The notes under the pieces were generated by a model. That model did not search any database and was not told where the DNA came from. It worked only from the letters and a program-made list of their open reading frames with translations. A program made the position numbers and the translations under genes. 64,000 nucleotides of DNA from Aquimarina aggregata. Its GTDB lineage: Bacteria > Bacteroidota > Bacteroidia > Flavobacteriales > Flavobacteriaceae. How positions within the stretch are numbered: the first letter of the stretch is position 1; every line of letters begins with the position of its first letter. The stretch spans positions 62,001 through 126,000 of the forward strand of contig NZ_LQRT01000004.1 of assembly GCF_001632745.1 (NCBI RefSeq), in the 5' to 3' direction. This document shows, in pieces, positions 37,724 to 46,347 of this stretch.

Positions 37724-38461
37724 CTATATATGTATCAAACTTTTTTTAGATAGCGCATCTTTAATTTCTTCTACATTAGTCTTATATGATTTTGAAAACG
37801 GAATCATATCGTCTGTGTTCTTGATTGCACATTTTGCTTTACCAAAATGAATCCTAGAAACATAGTTGGTATTTATAATATAACTGTTATGAATTCTTAC
37901 AAAATGATCTGGCAATAAATTTTGAAAATGCTTTAAGGTTTTGAATGCTTCTACCTTATTGCCGTTACTCATAATAAAATCTGTAGTATTATTATCTGCT
38001 TTTAAATATAATATCTCTTCTACATCTACAAACCTATAATCCCCATAGGATTTAAAGCATAATGTATTATCTTCTACCTTATCAAAATCCTTCTCAAACC
38101 TTAACAACGTTCGGTTTATCTGGCTTTTGCTCATTGGTTTTAGTATATAATCTAAAATTCTATTACGTATCCCTTCTATAGCATAATCTGATGTTTTAGT
38201 GATCACAATAAACTCTGGCAGTTGTGTCATATACTTTGTTAATTCGGTCATTAACGTGTATTGTGTTTTAGCACAATGTGTTCCTGGAACTTCTGGTTCT
38301 AAAAACACTAATCTTGGCTTTCTTTCTAAAATAAGATCTAATGCTTCTTGCTCATCCTTTGCAATTCCCGTACAAATATAATCTGTCTGTTCATCTAATG
38401 CTATTTGAATGGAATCTGCAATCTTTTGATCATTGTCAATAATTACATAAGGATATTTCAT
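37724..38461 (-). CDS. LytTR-family response regulator with Glu in place of the phosphoacceptor Asp
   Basis: 245 residues. Receiver fold at 1-120 (VIIDNDQKIADSIQIALDEQ), with acidic Asp9/Asp11 and Lys in YILKPMSKSQ intact; the phosphorylation site position reads LVFLEPEVPG, so Glu55 replaces Asp. The C-terminal LytTR DNA-binding domain is complete (CFKSYGDYRFVDVEEILYLK, FKTLKHFQNLLPDHFVRIHNS, YIINTNYVSRI). Such regulators usually pair with a membrane LytS-like kinase, but none is near. With Glu55 the protein may be constitutively active or respond to something other than phosphorylation. It has its own promoter and terminator. Confidence 0.88.
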   Translation of the reverse strand: MKYPYVIIDNDQKIADSIQIALDEQTDYICTGIAKDEQEALDLILERKPRLVFLEPEVPGTHCAKTQYTLMTELTKYMTQLPEFIVITKTSDYAIEGIRNRILDYILKPMSKSQINRTLLRFEKDFDKVEDNTLCFKSYGDYRFVDVEEILYLKADNNTTDFIMSNGNKVEAFKTLKHFQNLLPDHFVRIHNSYIINTNYVSRIHFGKAKCAIKNTDDMIPFSKSYKTNVEEIKDALSKKSLIHI

Positions 38462-38546
38462 AGGGTAAAAATTAAAATATTAGTGTCGGTTAATGAACAT
38501 CAAATTATTGTTCTTACAAGATAGGATTTTTAACTCTTTTTTAAAT

Positions 38547-38593
38547 ACGGTTTTACCGTAACATTTTTATGGAGAGCCTTTGATAGCAAGGCT
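38547..38593 (-). other. two hairpins in the leader of the LytTR gene
   Basis: TACGGTTTTACCGTA (38547-38561; 6-bp stem, 3-nt loop) and AGCCTT..AAGGCT (38575-38593) both fall inside the predicted ~170-nt leader. The first is nearly repeated at 28165-28180. Confidence 0.4.
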
Positions 38594-38637
38594 TCACAGA
38601 CTGTTCTTTATCGATCAATAGCTACATTTAATCGAAA

Positions 38638-38665
38638 CAAAAATACAGCCATCCTTAAACGACAA
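38638..38665 (-). promoter_or_regulatory. putative promoter of the LytTR gene
   Basis: Minus-strand TTG (complement of 38663-38665), 17 nt, TATTTTTG (complement of 38638-38645). Matches the Bacteroidota consensus at the short end of normal spacing. The remainder of 38666-38992 shows no gene. Confidence 0.5.
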
Positions 38666-38992
38666 AAGCAGAATTATAGTATATGTTTTTATAGAAAAAT
38701 TACAGAACCCATAATTATATTACCAAAAACCGGCCAAAAGTAGTTTAAAATCCACCTTGACTTATTAAACAACTATTAAAATTTCATTAAATAAGACACC
38801 CCGCAACCACTATTTTTTAAAATTTTAATAAAAGTTTAAGTCTTTGCACTACTAAATGCATGAATAATACATCTTAAATGATTACCAAAAACTATAAAAC
38901 ACCATCTTATTAATATTATTTAGCATTAAAGTCTTAAAATATATTTGTAGCAAATCTTGTAAAGAGACTCTGTTTTGTCTTAATTTTACCTT

Positions 38993-39670
38993 ATGAAAAA
39001 GATTGTAGTACTTACTGGAGCAGGAATAAGTGCCGAAAGCGGCATCAACACTTTTAGAGATGCAAATGGGCTTTGGGAAGGTCATGACATTATGGAGGTA
39101 GCTTCTCCTATAGGATGGAGAAATGATCAAGATTTAGTATTAGATTTTTATAACAAAAGACGAAGACAACTACAAACCGTGCTTCCTAATAAAGCACATT
39201 TTGATCTTGTTACTCTCGAACAACAATATGATGTCACTATTATTACACAAAATGTAGATGATCTTCATGAAAGAGCAGGAAGTTCCTCAATTATTCATCT
39301 TCATGGTGAACTACTTAAAGTACGTAGTCAATTTGACGAGCAACTTGTTTTAGATTGGAAAGAAGATTTAAACACAGGAGATCTTTGTGAACACAATTCA
39401 CAATTAAGACCTCATATTGTATGGTTTGGCGAAGATGTACCTATGATGGATAAGGCTATTGCAATAACAGAACAAGCTGATTTTATTATGATCATTGGGA
39501 CGTCTATGCAAGTATACCCTGCTGCAGGACTGGTTCAATATGCACCCAACAATACACCTATCTATTTTATAGATCCCAAACCCTCTATATCTGCAAACGA
39601 ACGCCTGACTGTTTTATCAGAAAAAGCAACAACCGGAGTACAAAAAGTGGTAACTGAATTAATGAAGTAA
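38993..39670 (+). CDS. cobB: NAD-dependent protein deacylase, sirtuin (CobB-like)
   Basis: 225 residues. NAD-binding GAGISAESGINTFRDANGLW, the TQNVDDLHERAGS loop and catalytic His104 (IHLHGE) are complete. FYNKRRRQL carries Tyr53 and Arg56, the pair that in class III sirtuins such as E. coli CobB accepts succinyl- and malonyl-lysine. The zinc-module region (LLKVRSQFDEQLVLDWKED ... GDLCEHNSQLRPH) keeps just one Cys, so structural zinc is probably absent. Cytoplasmic regulator of lysine acylation. Not the cobalamin gene once also called cobB. Confidence 0.92.
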   Translation: MKKIVVLTGAGISAESGINTFRDANGLWEGHDIMEVASPIGWRNDQDLVLDFYNKRRRQLQTVLPNKAHFDLVTLEQQYDVTIITQNVDDLHERAGSSSIIHLHGELLKVRSQFDEQLVLDWKEDLNTGDLCEHNSQLRPHIVWFGEDVPMMDKAIAITEQADFIMIIGTSMQVYPAAGLVQYAPNNTPIYFIDPKPSISANERLTVLSEKATTGVQKVVTELMK

Positions 39671-39685
39671 TCCAAATTTGTAATA

Positions 39686-40201
39686 TTACTGTATCGTATC
39701 TTTATTTAGTTGTAAAGATTCTTGTGCGAGGGTATCTGTAATTTTGGGAGTTATCGTATCTGTTAATTTTTCTCTAGTCTTTTTAGCCCAATTGATCAAT
39801 ACTTCTGAGTCTGATGAAGAGAGTTCCCCGTGTACCCATGTATATGGTTTAAGTGGCATTTCTTTTTTCTCCAGCTCTTCTATAAACTCTTCTAGTTTGT
39901 GATCTTTTTGTTTTATAGTATATGATTCCCAATCAGAGATATTAAAATGTTCTTTACCTTCTTCAATTTGATAGGCCATCCAATGCGAGATAGGACTTAC
40001 TTGCATATACCAAGGATATCTGGTAAATGTACTGTGACAATCATAACAATTATTTTCTAAAATTGTTTTAACCTCACCTGTAACCCCCACACTTTCTTCA
40101 AAATTAGTAATACTTAAATAACTGGATTCATTTTTATCTGGTCTTAAAAATTGTGAAATAACCAGTACTAATACTAATAAAAAAAGTAAATTTTTAAACA
40201 T
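39686..40201 (-). CDS. haem-binding domain (cytochrome-like) membrane-anchored protein
   Basis: 171 residues. One N-terminal membrane anchor (LLFLLVLVLVISQFL), then the haem-binding domain with the c-type motif CYDCH in NNCYDCHSTFTRYPWYMQVS, and the typical SHWMAYQIEEGKEHFNISDW. C-terminal ~45 residues are polar. Proteins of this family carry one covalently bound haem in the periplasm and often occur beside cytochrome peroxidases, but none is here. Converges with the sirtuin gene, 15 nt apart. Confidence 0.85.
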   Translation of the reverse strand: MFKNLLFLLVLVLVISQFLRPDKNESSYLSITNFEESVGVTGEVKTILENNCYDCHSTFTRYPWYMQVSPISHWMAYQIEEGKEHFNISDWESYTIKQKDHKLEEFIEELEKKEMPLKPYTWVHGELSSSDSEVLINWAKKTREKLTDTITPKITDTLAQESLQLNKDTIQ

Positions 40202-40346
40202 GACGTATTCCCTTTAGTAATGAACATCTCTTAATTTTTTTCTTTGAATTGAAACAAAATATTAAGATTCATTCATAACAAAAATCAATTTAGATAATTG
40301 TGTGTTATACAAGTAATAACGATTTTAACACTTAAATATTATTTTC

Positions 40347-40354
40347 TAATTTTG
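40347..40354 (+). promoter_or_regulatory. -7 box upstream of the HEAT-like gene
   Basis: TAATTTTG matches TAnnTTTG and lies 24 nt before the ATG at 40378; the TTG at 40357 would be at or before the transcription start, which favours 40378. No TTG at -33 spacing. Confidence 0.45.
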
Positions 40355-40377
40355 ATTTGAACAACTATCAAATTATA

Positions 40378-40929
40378 ATGATCGTATTAAAAGATGTACT
40401 GGATACCGTTAATCATTCTCGTGAAAAAAGAAATTACTTTGCAAATTTAATTCTTGATTCTCCAGAATTACTACCTGAACTTTTAGAGATTTGTGCAGAA
40501 GTTGATCATGAAATCTCGTGCAGAGCGTCTTGGGGTTTAGAATTTTTATCAAAAAAGAATTTAAACGTTATTCTACCCTACCTAGATGAACTTATTACCA
40601 TTGTACCATCAGTATATCAACATCCTGCAGTGCGCCCAATGGCCAAAATTTTTGAATATTTATGTATCTCATATTATAAAGACAAATCAATAGCGGTTAG
40701 AAAAGCATTATCTCGGCAACATAGAGAAAACATTACTGAAATTTGTTTTGATTGGTTAATCACAGATCAGAAAGTAGCTCCTAAAGCATATTCTATAACA
40801 TCACTGTATTTGCTAGGTACAGAATTTGATTGGGTACATCCTGAACTTAAAGTTACTTTAGAAAATAACTACAATGAAGGCAGTGCCGCCTATAAAGCAC
40901 GATCAAGAATGATTTTAAAAAAGTTGTAG
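40378..40929 (+). CDS. HEAT-like alpha-helical protein next to purB
   Basis: 183 residues from MIVLKDVLDTVNHSREKRNY. All-helical with repeated ~35-residue units (LLPELLEICAEVDHEISCRA, VILPYLDELITIVPSVYQHP, NITEICFDWLITDQKVAPKA), the look of an ARM/HEAT solenoid such as DNA-alkylation-repair proteins, but catalytic residues of those are not evident. It precedes purB on the same strand with its own promoter; a neighbour of this kind is common before purB in Flavobacteriia, as far as I recall. Function unknown. Confidence 0.75.
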   Translation: MIVLKDVLDTVNHSREKRNYFANLILDSPELLPELLEICAEVDHEISCRASWGLEFLSKKNLNVILPYLDELITIVPSVYQHPAVRPMAKIFEYLCISYYKDKSIAVRKALSRQHRENITEICFDWLITDQKVAPKAYSITSLYLLGTEFDWVHPELKVTLENNYNEGSAAYKARSRMILKKL

Positions 40930-41065
40930 TTTCGACTATATTAGATTTAATGAGTTCTTTTATCTTCTAGATTAATTTTATTGACTTGATTCATATTCAA
41001 GACATAGGCATCTAATTTCATCAAAAAATCATTACGAGTCCTTCGTAATTGGTAATTAATTAAAT

Positions 41066-41073
41066 TATCTTTG
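41066..41073 (+). promoter_or_regulatory. -7 box upstream of purB
   Basis: TATCTTTG fits TAnnTTTG exactly, 23 nt before the purB ATG, a typical short Bacteroidota leader. The -33 region lacks a clean TTG at 19-21 nt. Confidence 0.55.
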
Positions 41074-41096
41074 CCCCTTTCAAAAAACAAAAAATT

Positions 41097-42440
41097 ATGT
41101 CATCATTTCCTTTGCAAGCCATCTCACCAATTGATGGACGCTATGCATCAAAAACTCAATCTTTAAGTGCATATTTTAGCGAAGAAGCTTTAATCAAGTA
41201 TCGTGTTTTAGTAGAAATCGAATATTTTATTGCGCTTTGCGAATTGCCATTACCCCAACTGCAAGGTGTTGACAATGCTGTTTTTGAAAAATTAAGAGCT
41301 ATTTACACAGGTTTTTCTACAAATGACGCTCAGGCTATAAAAGATATTGAAAAAGTAACGAATCATGATGTAAAAGCCGTAGAATATTTTATCAAAGAAA
41401 AGTTTGACATCCTCGGGTTACAGGAACACAAGGAGTTCATTCATTTCGGTCTTACTTCTCAAGATATAAACAATACGGCTATTCCTTTAAGTATTAAAGA
41501 AGCTATAGGTGATGTGTATATTCCTCAATATTTAGAATTAAAAGATAAATTAACCACTCTGGTCAAAGAATGGTCTAATATCCCAATGCTTGCCCGTACA
41601 CATGGTCAACCAGCTTCTCCAACTAGATTAGGTAAAGAGATACAAGTATATGTTACCAGACTAGAAGCACAATTTGATTTATTAAATGATATCCCTAGTG
41701 CTGCAAAATTTGGTGGTGCAACAGGAAACTACAATGCACATAAAGTTGCATATCCAAATATCGATTGGAAAGCTTTTGGAACTCGTTTTGTTCAAGAAAA
41801 ATTAGGTTTACATCACTCTTTTCCTACTACACAGATTGAGCACTATGATCATATGGCTGCCTTATTTGATGGCTTAAAGCGCATTAACACCATCATACTT
41901 GATCTAGATCGTGATATTTGGACGTATGTATCTATGGATTATTTTAAGCAGAAAATTAAAAAAGGCGAAGTAGGTTCATCGGCAATGCCGCATAAAGTGA
42001 ATCCTATTGATTTTGAAAATAGTGAAGGTAATATAGGTATTGCAAATGCTATTTTTGAGCACCTTGCTGCCAAACTACCTGTAAGTAGATTGCAGCGTGA
42101 TTTAACAGACAGTACTGTACTTAGAAATGTTGGAGTACCTTTTGGACATACTATCATTGCATTTCAAGCTACATTAAAAGGCTTAAACAAATTGTTATTA
42201 AACGAAAGCAAGTTTGCACAAGATTTAGAAAATAATTGGGCGGTAGTTGCCGAAGCAATACAAACTATTTTAAGGAGAGAAGCCTACCCTAACCCTTATG
42301 AAGCATTAAAAGGGTTAACCAGAACCAATGAAGCTATTAACGAGAAATCTATCGCTGATTTTATAGAAACTTTAGAGGTTTCTAACGAGATCAAAGCAGA
42401 ACTAAAACAGATAAATCCTTCTAATTATACAGGGATTTAA
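41097..42440 (+). CDS. purB: adenylosuccinate lyase
   Basis: 447 residues, the normal length for the E. coli-like PurB subgroup. N-terminal LQAISPIDGRYASKTQSLS; the His base region (LARTHGQPASPTRLGKE) and the flexible catalytic loop GSSAMPHKVNPIDFENSEGN are complete, the Ser following GS being the likely acid/base. It splits SAICAR in purine synthesis and adenylosuccinate in AMP synthesis, releasing fumarate. Cytoplasmic homotetramer. Monocistronic with a strong bidirectional terminator. Confidence 0.96.
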   Translation: MSSFPLQAISPIDGRYASKTQSLSAYFSEEALIKYRVLVEIEYFIALCELPLPQLQGVDNAVFEKLRAIYTGFSTNDAQAIKDIEKVTNHDVKAVEYFIKEKFDILGLQEHKEFIHFGLTSQDINNTAIPLSIKEAIGDVYIPQYLELKDKLTTLVKEWSNIPMLARTHGQPASPTRLGKEIQVYVTRLEAQFDLLNDIPSAAKFGGATGNYNAHKVAYPNIDWKAFGTRFVQEKLGLHHSFPTTQIEHYDHMAALFDGLKRINTIILDLDRDIWTYVSMDYFKQKIKKGEVGSSAMPHKVNPIDFENSEGNIGIANAIFEHLAAKLPVSRLQRDLTDSTVLRNVGVPFGHTIIAFQATLKGLNKLLLNESKFAQDLENNWAVVAEAIQTILRREAYPNPYEALKGLTRTNEAINEKSIADFIETLEVSNEIKAELKQINPSNYTGI

Positions 42441-42461
42441 TCTGTGAGACATAAAAACATT

Positions 42462-42498
42462 AAAAAAGCCTCTACTAAAATTTAGTAGAGGCTTTTTT
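42462..42498. terminator. bidirectional terminator between purB and the DUF4252 operon
   Basis: AAAAAAGCCTCTACTAAA and its complement around a single A (18-bp arms), with T-runs on both strands. It serves the convergent purB (+) and DUF4252 (-) genes. Confidence 0.85.
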
Positions 42499-42521
42499 AT
42501 GTTTAACTATAACCATCTATA

Positions 42522-43058
42522 TTAATCTATATCTATAGTTTCTGCAATTTGCTTAAAAGCACTTAGATCCATTTTTTCCATAGACTTTGCTAGTTTTGCA
42601 ATATTTGCAGGTTTCATATTATCTCCTAAAACTCGTATTAGTGCTAGTCCTTTTTCCTGATCGTTAGCAAATACGATTACCTCATCAATTTTATCTTCGT
42701 CTCCTTGAAACTTTAATTCTACTTTAGTCCCGTTAGAACCAAATTTCATTAACGTCTCATACTTGTCTGAGCTTAATATTTTACCAATAGCAGCAGTTTC
42801 TTTATCAAACTTACCTCTTAAATCGTCATTAAGTTTCAATGCTAAAAAATTTACTTTCTTAATACTTTCTAACGTCTCCTTTTCATCTGCACTTAGTTCT
42901 ATCTCATCTTTATCTAATAGGCTTGTAGGAACATCTACTGCTATAAAATCATTATCGTCTTGATGATTAACAAAATATTCTTGTAATGTTTGATCGCTAT
43001 TACAACTTGCAAAAGCTAATAAACCTACAAGGCCTAAAGTTTTAAATACATTTTTCAT
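42522..43058 (-). CDS. DUF4252 lipoprotein
   Basis: 178 residues. Lipoprotein signal with lipobox AFASC (Cys19). The mature part has the DUF4252 pattern: VDVPTSLLDKDEI, FLALKLNDDLRGKFDKETAA, LMKFGSNGTKVELKFQGDED and the closing ALIRVLGDNMKPANIAKLAK. Function unknown. Last gene of the sigma-anti-sigma-DUF4252-DUF4252 operon on this strand; it differs from its neighbour in being a lipoprotein rather than a soluble export, so the pair probably works together. Confidence 0.85.
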   Translation of the reverse strand: MKNVFKTLGLVGLLAFASCNSDQTLQEYFVNHQDDNDFIAVDVPTSLLDKDEIELSADEKETLESIKKVNFLALKLNDDLRGKFDKETAAIGKILSSDKYETLMKFGSNGTKVELKFQGDEDKIDEVIVFANDQEKGLALIRVLGDNMKPANIAKLAKSMEKMDLSAFKQIAETIDID

Positions 43059-43197
43059 TCTTTTGGTTTTTTGCCTTAATTAGATAAGGCTGGTTGATCG
43101 TTTTTGATTGATGTTACTATAATCTACTACTATTTTAAACGAAGCCGGTTAGTAATGACTTCGTTTAAAATGATAGTAGTTTTTTAAATACTAGTGA

Positions 43198-43734
43198 TTA
43201 ATTTCCTTTTTTAACCTTCTTTAATTCTTTTCCACCTGGGATATTAAGATCATCTGCCAATTTTGATACTTGTCTAAGATCTATTTTTCCTGTTATGGTT
43301 AATATGATAGATTCTGGACCATCTTTTTTATCATTTCCTTCTAGATACATAAATAACTCACTTACATAGTCATCGGTACTACCTGGCTTTATATAAAATT
43401 TTATATTTTCACCATCATCACTTTTAACACGCATCAATTCGTCTAAAGAAGAACTTTTTAAGTAGTTTCCTACGTCTCCTTGCATTTTCTGACTTACCTC
43501 TTTATTATCTGTGATAAATACTTTAATATTATTAATATTTTCTACCAAGTTTAGATATTCTTGAGTTTCTTTATCAGAACTTTCGAAATCAATTTTGCTT
43601 AATAGTTTAAACATTTTGTTGGTGATCACCATAGAGGTAACGTCACTCATGTTTTCATATTTATCAAAATAACTTTGTGCATTAGACACATATGGTAATA
43701 CAGCCAGTACTAAAATAATTGCTAACTTTTTCAT
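43198..43734 (-). CDS. DUF4252 secreted protein
   Basis: 178 residues. Signal peptide ending VSNAQSY, giving an N-terminal Gln. DUF4252 features: MSDVTSMVITNKMFKLLSKI, IKVFITDNKEVSQKM, LDELMRVKSDDGENIKFYIK and IILTITGKIDLRQVSKLADD. The family occurs beside ECF sigma factors in Bacteroidota; function unknown. Third gene of the sigma operon, 57 nt after the anti-sigma candidate. Confidence 0.87.
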   Translation of the reverse strand: MKKLAIILVLAVLPYVSNAQSYFDKYENMSDVTSMVITNKMFKLLSKIDFESSDKETQEYLNLVENINNIKVFITDNKEVSQKMQGDVGNYLKSSSLDELMRVKSDDGENIKFYIKPGSTDDYVSELFMYLEGNDKKDGPESIILTITGKIDLRQVSKLADDLNIPGGKELKKVKKGN

Positions 43735-43791
43735 ATTTCTTAATTTAAATTACCTCGAAGTTAATCGAGATCGTTGTTTGTGTTTGTGTTT

Positions 43792-44226
43792 CTATTTTAT
43801 AAATTTACTTTTAGTGTTTTCAAATTCCTTCAGGTACACTAACCCCTGCTTACCCTCATTCATATATTGAGAAACCATACTGAGGATCTTTTTGGTTTCC
43901 TGCAATGCTATTTCTGGATCTTCAAACGTATCTACTTTTTCAGGAGGCGGATTAGTTCTTGTTAAAAACAAGCCTGTAATCAAAGCGATAGATGCCGCCA
44001 TGCCAACCCAAGCAAACTTAGGTCTGTTACGAGTTTTTAGTTTTAGATCCCTAGTAGCAGTTATGGTGCTTTCTTCAGAAAAATACTGAAACAAATCTCT
44101 ATATCTCTCGAGGTGTGACGGCACAGTTTCTCTGGTAAAATAAACCTTTAATTCTTTTTCTTCAGAAATGGTCGTTTCACCCTCAAAATACTTTTCGAGT
44201 AATTTTTCTATGTTAGACAACTCCAT
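43792..44226 (-). CDS. putative anti-sigma factor, single-pass membrane protein
   Basis: 144 residues. The N-terminal ~70 residues (LSNIEKLLEKYFEGETTISE, EKELKVYFTRETVPSHLERY) resemble the cytoplasmic sigma-binding segment of Bacteroidota anti-sigma factors ('LLEKYF.G.TT..EE..L..YF'). One membrane helix follows (WVGMAASIALITGLFL), then a ~50-residue periplasmic tail. It overlaps the sigma-factor gene by 14 nt, the classic translational coupling of such pairs. Assignment as anti-sigma is by position and pattern. Confidence 0.75.
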   Translation of the reverse strand: MELSNIEKLLEKYFEGETTISEEKELKVYFTRETVPSHLERYRDLFQYFSEESTITATRDLKLKTRNRPKFAWVGMAASIALITGLFLTRTNPPPEKVDTFEDPEIALQETKKILSMVSQYMNEGKQGLVYLKEFENTKSKFIK

Positions 44227-44722
44227 AATTGTGTTTTTTTAATAATTCTTCTCTAATTTTTTTTCTTCCTCTTGATAATGCTACTCGAACGGCTGTTTCA
44301 TTTAGGCCAAGCATATCTGCAATCTCGGCATTATCATATTGTTCTATATCTCTAAGCTGGATAATCATTCGTTGTTGTTCTGGCAGATCATTCATAATTT
44401 TACCAACCCAATCTAAACTATCCTTAGCTTCTACTTGTCTTTGTAACGAAGGCCTTTCATCCTTATAATTACTATGTACAATTTTTAGATTTCCAGTTTC
44501 TTTTGCTTTAAGCTTATCATAACAGTAATTTTTAGTCATCGTCATAGCAAAGGCTTCTACATTCTTATACTCTTCTATCTTCTTTTTATTTTTCCATAGC
44601 TTTAGCAATACTTCTTGTGTTGCATCTTCAGCCTCTTCATTACTTACCAATAAACGCTTAGCCAACCTAAATAGTTTGTCCTTAAATCCATTAGTTAGTG
44701 TTATAAATACTCTTTCTTTCAT
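44213..44722 (-). CDS. ECF-type RNA polymerase sigma factor
   Basis: 169 residues. Region 2 (LFRLAKRLLVSNEEAEDATQ, EVLLKLWKNKKKIEEYKNVE, AFAMTMTKNYCYDKLKAKE) and region 4 (MNDLPEQQRMIIQLRDIEQY, NAEIADMLGLNETAVRVALS, RGRKKIREEL) are both complete. It directs RNA polymerase to a small regulon, probably including this operon and perhaps the divergent S41 protease genes 134 nt away. Overlaps the anti-sigma candidate by 14 nt. Confidence 0.92.
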   Translation of the reverse strand: MKERVFITLTNGFKDKLFRLAKRLLVSNEEAEDATQEVLLKLWKNKKKIEEYKNVEAFAMTMTKNYCYDKLKAKETGNLKIVHSNYKDERPSLQRQVEAKDSLDWVGKIMNDLPEQQRMIIQLRDIEQYDNAEIADMLGLNETAVRVALSRGRKKIREELLKKHNYGVV

Positions 44723-44855
44723 TTTTTGGTTGGTTGCATTAAAACTTTGTCAGCTTTATACTAGGGAGACGACTATACATATAATTTGTTACAATCTTTT
44801 TTAAAATAATAATAAAGTAGTTACTTTTAGCGCTATATAGTTAAGAGAAGTCATT

Positions 44856-46244
44856 ATGAAATACCTCAAGTCCTTTACAATATTGTTTCTGTGTAGTAGT
44901 TTCCTTTCTGGATGCTTTAATGATAATGATGATGTATTAAGAATATCAAGCACTACCGAAATTAATAGTTTTATATGGAGAGGTATGAATAATTTTTATT
45001 TATACAAAGCCGATGTTCCTGATTTAGCAAATAATCGTTTTTCTTCTGATCAGGCTTTCACTACATTCTTAGATGGGTTTAATTCGCCTGAAGCTATTTT
45101 TGATGCATTGCAATCTGGTGTAGACGAATTTAGTTTTTTAGTAAGTGATTATATTGCTCTAGAACAGTCTTTTGATGGAATTACGCGAAATAATGGAATG
45201 GAATTTGGTCTAGTGGGCTATCCAAATGATGATACTAATGTTTTTGGATATGTGCGTTATGTTCTTCCTAATACTGATGCAGAGGATAAAGGAGTCAAAA
45301 GAGGAGATGTTTTTAATACTATTGATGGTACACAGATCACTCGACAAAACTTTAGACAACTAATAGCTCCTGATAACTATACAATTGGATTAGCTACTTT
45401 TGATGGCACTACAGTCACACCAACTACCAATACAATCTCTCTTACAAAAGTGCAGTATACCGAAAACCCTGTTTTTATTACAAAAACTATTGATGTTGGT
45501 GGCAACCCTGTAGGGTATTTAATGTATAACGGCTTTACAGCCGATTTTGATTCTCAATTAAATGCTGCTTTTACACAACTCAAAGCAGATAATGTAACGG
45601 ATTTAATCTTAGACCTAAGATATAATGGTGGGGGTTCTGTAACTTCTGCTATTGATTTATCAAGTATGATTACAGGACAGTTTAATGGTCAAGTTTTTTC
45701 TACAGAAGAATGGAACGCAGACTTAAATGGTGAACGTGGAAGTACCAATCTTTTTGATAATCGAATTAGAAATGGTGAGGATATTAGCAGTTTAGGGTTA
45801 TCTAGGGTATATATTTTGACCACTAGGGGTTCTGCATCTGCTAGTGAACTTGTTATAAATGGATTAGACCCTTATATCAATGTTATCCAAGTAGGATCAA
45901 CTTCTAGAGGTAAATTTCAAGCTTCAATAACTATATATGATTCGCCAAATTTTAGGCGATTAGGAGCAAATATTGGGCATAGGTATGCAATGCAACCATT
46001 GGTACTTAGGTCTATTAATTCTGTAGGTTTCACAGATTACTTCAGCGGGTTTACACCTGAAATAGAAATTGCAGAAGATTTTTCTAATCTAGGCATTCTT
46101 GGCGATCCTAACGAACCTCTTTTAAAAGCCGCAATAGATAATATTTCTGGTACTAGAAATGCAAAAGCGTATTTCACAGAGCAACTAGAAAGTTTGGGTA
46201 ATAGTAATATGTTAAACCCTGATTACGAACTTATGTACAAATAA
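44856..46244 (+). CDS. S41-family (C-terminal-processing-like) peptidase lipoprotein
   Basis: 462 residues. Lipoprotein signal with lipobox FLSGC (Cys20). N-terminal helical domain (FIWRGMNNFYLYKADVPDL), a PDZ domain near 125-200 (GYVRYVLPNTDAEDKGVKRG DVFNTIDG-type carboxylate loop), then the S41 core with LILDLRYNGGGSV, nucleophile Ser in TRGSASASELVINGL and general-base Lys in STSRGKFQAS. These proteases degrade or process periplasmic proteins. Divergent from the ECF sigma operon and followed by a close paralogue, so it may be part of an envelope-stress response. Confidence 0.9.
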   Translation: MKYLKSFTILFLCSSFLSGCFNDNDDVLRISSTTEINSFIWRGMNNFYLYKADVPDLANNRFSSDQAFTTFLDGFNSPEAIFDALQSGVDEFSFLVSDYIALEQSFDGITRNNGMEFGLVGYPNDDTNVFGYVRYVLPNTDAEDKGVKRGDVFNTIDGTQITRQNFRQLIAPDNYTIGLATFDGTTVTPTTNTISLTKVQYTENPVFITKTIDVGGNPVGYLMYNGFTADFDSQLNAAFTQLKADNVTDLILDLRYNGGGSVTSAIDLSSMITGQFNGQVFSTEEWNADLNGERGSTNLFDNRIRNGEDISSLGLSRVYILTTRGSASASELVINGLDPYINVIQVGSTSRGKFQASITIYDSPNFRRLGANIGHRYAMQPLVLRSINSVGFTDYFSGFTPEIEIAEDFSNLGILGDPNEPLLKAAIDNISGTRNAKAYFTEQLESLGNSNMLNPDYELMYK

Positions 46245-46347
46245 ATATTATACTGGTATAATTCTTGTTGCAGTTCTTAAAACTCTAAGAATACTCAAAA
46301 AAAAGAGTATTTTAGCTTAAAAAAGTAACACATTTTAACATAACTCA

